Shown here: positions 8,187-13,408 of the stretch, one piece after another | How the letters are laid out: each line of letters opens with the position of its first letter | Position numbering within the stretch: the first letter of the stretch is position 1 | Origin: an uncultured Eubacteriales bacterium | GTDB lineage: Bacteria > Bacillota > Clostridia > Christensenellales > Borkfalkiaceae | DNA: 19,509 nt | Direction: 5' to 3' | Assembly: GCA_958405585.1 (NCBI GenBank) | Contig: CATYEP010000017.1 | Coordinates: 1 to 19,509 of the forward strand | The notes under the pieces: generated by a model | Databases searched by the model: none | What the model was told of the DNA's origin: nothing | The model's input: the letters and a program-made list of their open reading frames with translations, nothing else | Position numbers and translations under genes: made by a program

Positions 8187-9001
8187 AAGAGCAACTCCGC
8201 AAGACGGCCGATACAATCTTCGCCGTCGTATACAAGACTTACACGTTTGCCGTCCCGCTGGGCATACAGGCGTGTCCCGTCAAAATACGCCCCGACACCT
8301 CCCTCACAGTCGCCGCCCAACGCTCTCTGCAATTTTCTCTCCAATAAAGCAGTTTGCTTTGTTTCGGCATCGGAGATCAGCCTGCCCGCCTCTCCTTCTA
8401 CCGCTATGATTCCCTGACACGCCGCAGGAACGCATTCGTTCACTTCAAAATATCGGACAAAAAAAGTTCTGCCGTCCCAGGTAAATCTGTCCGACTTTCC
8501 GTCGTACAATCCAAGACGGATCAAACCGGCCGCCGCAAGGACAAGGGCGTCGTAATCCCCCGAAGCAAGTTTCCGAAGCCGCGTATCCACATTGCCCCGT
8601 ACAGGCAAAATCTGCGCTCCGGGAAATTTTTCCGCCGCACTCGCCGCCCGCCGCGGCGATCCCGTACCGATACGACACGCTTTGTTTTCCCTTGAAATCA
8701 ACAAATCGCGCGCATCTTCCCGCGGAAGACAAAAAAAGTTGTCTTTTTCTGCATCCGTCGGAAGATCCTTCGCCGAGTGTACAGCCACATCGATCTCCCC
8801 CTTTTGCAGAAGCTGTGTAAATTCATCGGTAAACGCACCCTTGCCGATCTGCGACAGTGCAGCACTCTGATCAATATCGCCCCGCGTTCGGACGATCCTC
8901 AGTTCCGTCCCGATTCCTTTGGCGGAAAATGCCGCAGCACAGATCTCCGCCTGCGCCAGCGCCAGCTTCGAGCCGCGCGTACCGATACACACTGTTTTCA
9001 T
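8183..9001 (-). CDS. hemC: Hydroxymethylbilane synthase (porphobilinogen deaminase), short form
   Basis: HemC links four porphobilinogens into hydroxymethylbilane on a dipyrromethane cofactor. The N-terminal IGTRGSKLALAQ, HSAKDLPTD (Asp79 is the catalytic aspartate), GTGSPRRAA and RGNVDTRL blocks are all intact. The cofactor-carrying cysteine is Cys232 in LGGDCEGGVGAYF. Only about 40 residues follow it, compared with about 70 in the E. coli enzyme, so the third domain is shortened and the protein is 272 instead of about 300-313 residues. The stop codon is normal and overlaps the next gene's start, so this looks like a lineage feature rather than a frameshift. Its start overlaps the preceding dehydrogenase gene by 4 nt. 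Confidence 0.95.
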   Translation of the reverse strand: MKTVCIGTRGSKLALAQAEICAAAFSAKGIGTELRIVRTRGDIDQSAALSQIGKGAFTDEFTQLLQKGEIDVAVHSAKDLPTDAEKDNFFCLPREDARDLLISRENKACRIGTGSPRRAASAAEKFPGAQILPVRGNVDTRLRKLASGDYDALVLAAAGLIRLGLYDGKSDRFTWDGRTFFVRYFEVNECVPAACQGIIAVEGEAGRLISDAETKQTALLERKLQRALGGDCEGGVGAYFDGTRLYAQRDGKRVSLVYDGEDCIGRLAELLL

Positions 9002-9552
9002 TTTTCGTTCTCCTTACTCAATGAGCGGTAAAAAAGACTGCGTACCTCCGAGGCATATTCCGCGCCTTTCTTTTCTTCCCGCAAGCGCGCACACTCTTTC
9101 GATAAATTGCTCAGGTCTTTCGGCAACACGCTTTCCAGATACTCGCGCACTACCGCCGCCAACGCCGGAGACGCTCCCCCCGTCGATATCCCGATCGTAA
9201 CATCCCCGCGGCATACGAGCGCAGGAAAAAAGAAATCGCAGTTTTCCGGATCATCCACACTGTTCACCGCGATCCCGCACTCCCTGCAATCTTTCGAAAT
9301 CTGCGCATTGACCGCCCGATCATCCGTCGCCGCAATGACAAAATCCATATCCTTCAAAAGAGATCTGTCATACCCACGACGAAAAACTTTGACGGGAAGT
9401 TTTAAAAACTCCTCGCGCAGTTCTTCCGCGCAGACCGTCAGTTCCGGCCCGAACGGAACGAGCTTTTCCGCCTTCCGCAACGCGACGTTCCCCCCGCCGA
9501 CAAGCAGGCATTTCTTCCCATCGATTCTTTTCATAAAAGGAAAATTATTCAT
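8998..9552 (-). CDS. sirC: Precorrin-2 dehydrogenase (SirC / CysG N-terminal / Met8-like)
   Basis: The enzyme oxidises precorrin-2 to sirohydrochlorin with NAD+. Starting at 9552 gives 184 residues, with GGAG 6 nt upstream; a GTG at 9573 is possible but less well placed. The Rossmann motif is LLVGGGNVALRKAEKL at residues 16-31. VNSVDDPENCDFFFPA (about 97-112) carries the Asp100 that aligns with the key Asp of CysG and Met8p. GISTGGASPALA follows. The family may also insert iron (Met8p, CysG) or not (SirC of Bacillus), and no separate chelatase gene is nearby. It overlaps the end of hemA by 8 nt and the start of hemC by 4 nt. Confidence 0.92.
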   Translation of the reverse strand: MNNFPFMKRIDGKKCLLVGGGNVALRKAEKLVPFGPELTVCAEELREEFLKLPVKVFRRGYDRSLLKDMDFVIAATDDRAVNAQISKDCRECGIAVNSVDDPENCDFFFPALVCRGDVTIGISTGGASPALAAVVREYLESVLPKDLSNLSKECARLREEKKGAEYASEVRSLFYRSLSKENEK

Positions 9553-10630
9553 TTTCAGCTCCGAAGTCTCCACGTTGCTCCAGTTCTCTTACAAATTTTC
9601 TCGGATCGGATTTCCGCAAAGCATACAAAGCCCGTCTCTCCGCTTCACCTAATTCCGCAAGTCTCTCCGCATACCTGCGCGCTGCGTCATCCGCCAAAAA
9701 TTCCGCAATGCAATCCTCCACGATCGTCCCCGCTTCCTGCACCGCTTTCTGTTTTTTTCTGTTGTTCTCGTCCGCCTTGGCACGGAAGCCGTCAATCCCT
9801 AAAAGAGTACATCCGCCGATCTCTGCAACCCCAGGGTCGATATCCGGAGGAACAGCAAGGTCCACAAACAGCCGAGGCTTTAAAACATGCAGGTTTTCCC
9901 GCACTCCTTCCGCCTGCAAAATCGTATGCGGGGAAGCCGTTGCACTTACAATGCAATCCGCTTCATCCAATATCCCGTAACGTTCTTCATATGAGATCAG
10001 CCGCACACCTTCCGCCTCCGCTTCGAATGCGTGCGTACGCAGCGTTGCAAAAAGCTCCACGTTCTTGCCTGCCGCCAGATTTTTCAGAACAGATCCTCCG
10101 ATCTTGCCCGTCGCACCGATCAAGAGCACTTTTTTGTGTCCGCTTTTAAAAGCAAATACCGCATTTGCCGCCAGCGTCGCCAGCGAGCACGCCTGCGAAG
10201 ATATGCCCGTTTCGCTCCTCACCTTTTTTCCGCATGCGATCGCCGCCTGAAAAACCGCGTCCCATTTCTCCGTCATCCCGTTTTTCCGCGCCGCTTCATA
10301 TCCGTCCCGTACCTGTCCCAGGATCTCATCTTCCCCGACAAGCATCGAACATAATCCTGCCGCCAATTCAAACAAATGCCGCAAAGCCAAACCGTCGCCG
10401 TAAAAGCGGAACTCTTCCGTCGATTCTCCGAAAACCGTCTGCAAAATCGTCTCTGCCTGCTCTCGCGTACATAGAAAATAAAACTCAGACCTGCCGCACG
10501 TAACGATCGCAACGCATCCGCCCACAGAACGGAATTCCCTGTAAAGCTGCTCCTGCAAGCGGTTTGTCATTGCAAACTTCCTGCGCCCCGCTACCCCCGC
10601 GCTTCGATAATCCAGCGAAAGACATTTCAT
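9545..10630 (-). CDS. hemA: Glutamyl-tRNA reductase, divergent
   Basis: HemA reduces glutamyl-tRNA to glutamate-1-semialdehyde with NADPH, the first step of the C5 route. The start at 10630 (MKCLSLDYRS) has a GAGAGGAGA ribosome site. The upstream in-frame ATG at 10711 would run through an intercistronic hairpin and is unlikely. The product is 361 residues, shorter than the usual 410-430. The catalytic Cys45 lies in VTCGRSEFY, where the family normally has TCNRxE. GEDEILGQVRDGYEAA and the nucleotide-binding VLLIGATGKIGGSV are recognisable. The C-terminal dimerisation domain is reduced. Divergent HemA proteins are usual in siroheme-only Clostridia (inference). It opens the tetrapyrrole part of the operon, 94 nt after the sulfite reductase gene. 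Confidence 0.93.
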   Translation of the reverse strand: MKCLSLDYRSAGVAGRRKFAMTNRLQEQLYREFRSVGGCVAIVTCGRSEFYFLCTREQAETILQTVFGESTEEFRFYGDGLALRHLFELAAGLCSMLVGEDEILGQVRDGYEAARKNGMTEKWDAVFQAAIACGKKVRSETGISSQACSLATLAANAVFAFKSGHKKVLLIGATGKIGGSVLKNLAAGKNVELFATLRTHAFEAEAEGVRLISYEERYGILDEADCIVSATASPHTILQAEGVRENLHVLKPRLFVDLAVPPDIDPGVAEIGGCTLLGIDGFRAKADENNRKKQKAVQEAGTIVEDCIAEFLADDAARRYAERLAELGEAERRALYALRKSDPRKFVRELEQRGDFGAENE

Positions 10631-10688
10631 TTTCCGTTCTCCTCTCTCTGCCTGGCAAAACACCGTCATTCGCCCTTTACAACACAAA

Positions 10689-10709
10689 GGCGGAGATCCC
10701 ATCTCCGCC
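10689..10709 (-). promoter_or_regulatory. Intercistronic stem-loop between the sulfite reductase gene and hemA
   Basis: A perfect 9-bp GC-rich stem (GGCGGAGAT / ATCTCCGCC) with a 3-nt loop lies between the sulfite reductase stop and the hemA start. On the transcribed strand it is followed by TTTGTGTTG, a weak U-tract. It could be a leaky terminator or an mRNA-stabilising 3' end, so the first gene would accumulate more transcript than the biosynthetic genes. Confidence 0.6.
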
Positions 10710-10724
10710 AAATCATATGGACTG

Positions 10725-11609
10725 TCAGCTCAGCAATTTACGCTCCACGTTTTCAAAACCCAAACGTGCGATCGTATCTGAAAAACGTTCGCCGTCTATA
10801 CCTTCGTCCCGGAACAAATAAATCGCACGCTCTATGATCTGCATGACTTCTTCTTCCGTCGTAAATATCTTCGACATCGCTCTGCCTTGCGCCACCTTTT
10901 TGCCCCATCTGCCGCCCAGATAAATTTTAAAGCCGTCCTGATAATCCGTCACAGCTTTGAACGGGCAGTGGTTTTTACAGCGCCCGCAATGATTGCACAT
11001 CTGCGGATCAATATTGATTTTACCCTCAACAACTTTTGCCGTTTTGATCGGGCATGCAAGTTCTACCTGACATTTCTTACAGCCGCGGCACTTATCCAGA
11101 TACACGGTGGGAATACGCTGGCCGATCACCCCGACATCGTTCAAATCCGGTTTGACACAGTTGTTCGGACACCCCCCGACTGCAATTTTAAATTTATGCG
11201 GCAATACGAGATCACGCATTCCCTCATAAAACTTTTCATGAATCTTTTCACTCAATGCATACGTATCGATGAGACCGTACTGACAGGTCGTTCCTTTACA
11301 GGAAACCACCGGGCGGACTTTTTTTCCCGTTCCGCCTGTCGTCAGACCGTATTGCGCCAAAAAAGCGCGCAACGGCTCTATATTTTCATATTTCACACCC
11401 TGGATCTCCAGCGTCAACCGCACCGTCATCGCAATCTCACCCGACCCGAATTTCTGGCTCGCCTCCGCGATCGCTTTATGCTGCTCCGCCGTGATTTTCC
11501 CGTTTTTTGTGATCACTCTTCCGTTAAACACATCGCCGTAACGCTTATCCTGCAAAAAACCAAGCGCCTTGACCCTTTTCACATCTTCCGGAGTCACTTT
11601 GATTTCCAT
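10725..11609 (-). CDS. Siroheme- and [4Fe-4S]-containing sulfite (or nitrite) reductase, AsrC-like, with ferredoxin domain
   Basis: This is the likely consumer of the siroheme made by the following six genes; it should reduce sulfite to sulfide with six electrons. Residues 1-95 are the ferredoxin-like half domain of nitrite/sulfite reductases. Siroheme-cluster cysteines are Cys104 and Cys109 (CKGTTC) and Cys147 and Cys151 (GGCPNNC). The first pair is spaced CX4C rather than the CX5C of assimilatory enzymes. Two further [4Fe-4S] sites follow: Cys174/177/180/186 and Cys205/208/211/215 (CNHCGRCKNHCPF). The architecture matches AsrC of anaerobic sulfite reductase, but no asrA or asrB partner is adjacent, so the electron donor is unknown. 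It is the first gene of the operon with its own strong promoter. Nitrite as the substrate cannot be excluded. Confidence 0.88.
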   Translation of the reverse strand: MEIKVTPEDVKRVKALGFLQDKRYGDVFNGRVITKNGKITAEQHKAIAEASQKFGSGEIAMTVRLTLEIQGVKYENIEPLRAFLAQYGLTTGGTGKKVRPVVSCKGTTCQYGLIDTYALSEKIHEKFYEGMRDLVLPHKFKIAVGGCPNNCVKPDLNDVGVIGQRIPTVYLDKCRGCKKCQVELACPIKTAKVVEGKINIDPQMCNHCGRCKNHCPFKAVTDYQDGFKIYLGGRWGKKVAQGRAMSKIFTTEEEVMQIIERAIYLFRDEGIDGERFSDTIARLGFENVERKLLS

Positions 11610-11660
11610 AAAAATTACCTGTCTGTCCGCATCTTTCCATACGGTTTTACGTTTTTATTG

Positions 11661-11689
11661 ATTGTATCATACTTTCCGACATTTGTCAA
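11661..11689 (-). promoter_or_regulatory. Sigma-A promoter of the siroheme / sulfite reductase operon
   Basis: On the minus strand a perfect TTGACA -35 (11684-11689) and a TACAAT -10 (11661-11666) are spaced by 17 nt, with TG one base upstream of the -10 (extended -10). The leader is about 45 nt, too short for a riboswitch. Confidence 0.88.
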
Positions 11690-11799
11690 TTTTTAAGTCG
11701 ATTTTAAAGATTCTTCGGCTTATTTGACCCTTTTTTCTATCCGTTTGCAAAATATTTGTAAAATTTTGAAAAAAATCGAAAAAAATGTTCATTACATTA

Positions 11800-11828
11800 T
11801 TGACAATTTCTCTAAAAAGGATTATTCT
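11800..11828 (+). promoter_or_regulatory. Sigma-A promoter of the Nudix gene
   Basis: A perfect TTGACA at 11800-11805 is followed after 17 nt by TATTCT at 11823-11828. This gives a leader of about 25 nt with an AAGGAGGGG ribosome site at 11842-11850. Confidence 0.8.
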
Positions 11829-11859
11829 TAAAAAAACAATCAAGGAGGGGATTTTTATT

Positions 11860-12354
11860 ATGTTTTGTCAGGACTGCGGTGAAAAATTATCTTTAAAATT
11901 CTGCGACAACGAAGGGCTCGTCCCCTACTGCAATGCATGCGGGGAATTTAAATTTCCCGTATTTAAAACTGCTGTCAGCATGGTAGCCGTCAATAAAGCG
12001 CAAGACCGTATTCTCATCGCGAAGCATAACAACGGGGATTTTCTGCTCTTCGCCGGCTACGTCAAAAAAGGTGAGTCTGCAGAAAAAGCGATCGTCCGCG
12101 AAATGAAAGAGGAAACAGGACTTAATGCCATCAAATACCGCTATATGTCTTCCCGCTACCATGAACCCAGAAATGTGCTCATGTTAGGGTTTATAGTCGT
12201 CGTATCCGACGGTGAGCTTAAAATCAATACCGACGAGATTTCAGAAACCCGCTGGTGTACGTTCGACGAGGCATTGCAGATCGTCAGCCATGACTCCACT
12301 GCCGAATATTTTTTGAAAAATGCCGTGACCGAATTAAAAAGAGAAAAAATCTGA
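11860..12354 (+). CDS. Zinc-ribbon Nudix hydrolase
   Basis: Nudix enzymes hydrolyse nucleoside diphosphates linked to another group. The 164-residue protein begins with a zinc ribbon (Cys3, Cys6 and Cys24, Cys27; FCQDCGE ... YCNACGEF) and carries a complete Nudix box, GYVKKGESAEKAIVREMKEE followed by TGL, at about residues 64-86, with all metal-binding Glu residues. The ribbon plus Nudix layout resembles a shortened NADH pyrophosphatase (NudC), but the substrate cannot be told from sequence. The ATG at 11860 is preceded by a near-perfect ribosome site; an in-frame ATG at 11785 lies upstream of the promoter and is excluded. The gene is monocistronic, divergent from the sulfite reductase operon, and ends in a clear terminator. 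Confidence 0.9.
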   Translation: MFCQDCGEKLSLKFCDNEGLVPYCNACGEFKFPVFKTAVSMVAVNKAQDRILIAKHNNGDFLLFAGYVKKGESAEKAIVREMKEETGLNAIKYRYMSSRYHEPRNVLMLGFIVVVSDGELKINTDEISETRWCTFDEALQIVSHDSTAEYFLKNAVTELKREKI

Positions 12355-12361
12355 TTGATTG

Positions 12362-12390
12362 AAAGCATCGCAACATAAGCGATGCTTTTT
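12362..12390 (+). terminator. Intrinsic terminator of the Nudix gene
   Basis: The stem GCATCGC (12365-12371) pairs with GCGATGC (12379-12385) around a 7-nt loop. It is flanked by AAA upstream and a run of five T downstream. Confidence 0.9.
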
Positions 12391-12445
12391 CTCTTTACCG
12401 ACAAATATTCACGCGCGAACCTTTATAAGATTTCTTTCCGTGAAA

Positions 12446-12486
12446 ACAGAAGCAGATCCGCGAAAATTGCGCGGATCTGCTTCTGT
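12446..12486 (-). terminator. Long hairpin, probable terminator of the DUF1540-like gene
   Basis: A perfect 17-bp inverted repeat (12446-12462 and 12470-12486) with a 7-nt loop lies 30 nt after the DUF1540-like stop. On the minus strand it is followed by TTTTC. It may also back up the Nudix terminator on the other strand. Confidence 0.7.
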
Positions 12487-12515
12487 CAGGATAACCTGCC
12501 TTTGTTTAAAAAAAC

Positions 12516-12671
12516 TTACTTCTTCTGATAATTTTCACAGCACGTGCAGGATTCCGCATTGCAATCGCAGGTGCTCCCCACAACGATATGATCCAGCGTG
12601 CAATTTTTTCCTTCGCAGTTGAACATGCAATCAGATACTTCACATCCGATCGATTTATTGAATTTATCCAT
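12516..12671 (-). CDS. Small cysteine-rich DUF1540-like protein
   Basis: The product has 51 residues with nine cysteines (residues 10, 15, 19, 24, 35, 37, 42, 44 and 45). The pattern IGCEVSDCMFNCEGKNCTLD followed by HIVVG and a Cys-rich end matches the DUF1540 type of clostridial metal-binding-like miniprotein, whose role is not established. The start at 12671 has a perfect AAGGAGGTG ribosome site 6 nt away; longer readings upstream have none. The strong ribosome site and the terminator-like hairpin downstream suggest a highly expressed single-gene unit. Metal binding (Zn or Fe-S) is inferred from the cysteines only. It is not the SCIFF peptide, whose spacing differs and which is followed by a radical SAM gene. 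Confidence 0.85.
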   Translation of the reverse strand: MDKFNKSIGCEVSDCMFNCEGKNCTLDHIVVGSTCDCNAESCTCCENYQKK

Positions 12672-12730
12672 TTTGTTCACCTCCTTGCCGTTATTATGTG
12701 CCGATCCGGCCGCGTTTATAAGCAAAGAAG

Positions 12731-12759
12731 TTGACTTTTTTTACTTTTCATTGTAAAAT
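12731..12759 (+). promoter_or_regulatory. Sigma-A promoter of rplI
   Basis: TTGACT (12731-12736) and TAAAAT (12754-12759) are separated by 17 nt, about 33 nt upstream of the rplI start codon. Confidence 0.75.
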
Positions 12760-12791
12760 AAAGAAAATTTGATGATCCGTTGAGGTGCTCT

Positions 12792-13235
12792 ATGAAAGTC
12801 ATACTGAAACAAGATGTAAAAGGAACCGGAAAAAAAGGCGAAATAATCGACGTGAGCGATGGCTATGCCAAAAACTTTTTATTGAAAAAAGGGCTTGCCG
12901 AACAGGCTTCTGCCGTTGCCGTCAACAGTCTGAAACTTCAACAGGAAGCAGAAGCGCGCAGGCGTGCCGAGGAAATTCGCGAAATCCGCGAACTTGCAAA
13001 AAAAATGAATAACGCAAAAGTTACCGTCAAAATCAAATGCGGCGAAAACGGAAAAGTATTCGGCAGCGTCACATCCAAAGAGATCGCTTCCAAACTTTTT
13101 GACCTTGGCTATGATATCGACAAGAAAAAAATTATCTTGAAAGACGCCCTGAAAACTTTGGGAGATTACCCCGTAGAAGTCCGTCTCATGGAAGGCGTAT
13201 CAGCTAAAATTTTTGTTTCTGTCATTTCTGAATAA
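12792..13235 (+). CDS. rplI: Large ribosomal subunit protein bL9
   Basis: L9 binds domain V of 23S rRNA and extends from the ribosome surface. The 147-residue length is exact for the family. The N-terminal signature MKVILKQDVKGTGKKGEIID followed by VSDGYAKNFLLKKGLA is diagnostic, followed by the long connecting helix and the C-terminal domain. The start at 12792 has a GAGGTG ribosome site at 12783-12788; an in-frame ATG at 12780 is not supported. In many Firmicutes rplI lies beside the DHH phosphodiesterase gene and dnaB. Here it stands alone with its own promoter and terminator. Confidence 0.97.
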   Translation: MKVILKQDVKGTGKKGEIIDVSDGYAKNFLLKKGLAEQASAVAVNSLKLQQEAEARRRAEEIREIRELAKKMNNAKVTVKIKCGENGKVFGSVTSKEIASKLFDLGYDIDKKKIILKDALKTLGDYPVEVRLMEGVSAKIFVSVISE

Positions 13236-13247
13236 TTTTACTTCTTT

Positions 13248-13281
13248 AAGCCGCCGCACGTTTATGAGTACGGCGGCTTTT
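13248..13281 (+). terminator. Intrinsic terminator of rplI
   Basis: The stem AAGCCGCCG / CGGCGGCTT (13248-13256 and 13271-13279) with a 14-nt loop ends in TTTT, 13 nt after the rplI stop. Confidence 0.85.
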
Positions 13282-13317
13282 GCCATGCAAAGCTGATTTT
13301 CCGGCCGAATCATAAAC

Positions 13318-13361
13318 AGCAGCGCCCGTCTGTTCAGATACCTGAACAGACGGGCGCTGCT
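13318..13361. repeat. Perfect 20-bp inverted repeat between convergent rplI and the calcium ATPase gene
   Basis: The arms 13318-13337 and 13342-13361 are perfectly complementary around a 4-nt loop. The U-tracts beside it are poor on the minus strand (GTTTATG), and on the plus strand a T7 run follows only about 11 nt later. It lies at the end of the ATPase transcript and is best read as a bidirectional terminator or 3'-end stabiliser. Confidence 0.7.
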
Positions 13362-13408
13362 TTACGGATCGTTTTTTTGCCCCTGTACACTATGCGATCT
13401 GCCGCAAT

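Noticed and set aside
12516..12671. SCIFF ranthipeptide precursor
   Set aside because: Cysteine spacing and sequence fit DUF1540 rather than SCIFF, and there is no radical SAM maturase next to it.
12780..12791. Earlier ATG for rplI
   Set aside because: The ATG at 12792 matches the exact L9 N-terminus and has the ribosome site at the right distance. The earlier ATG overlaps that site.
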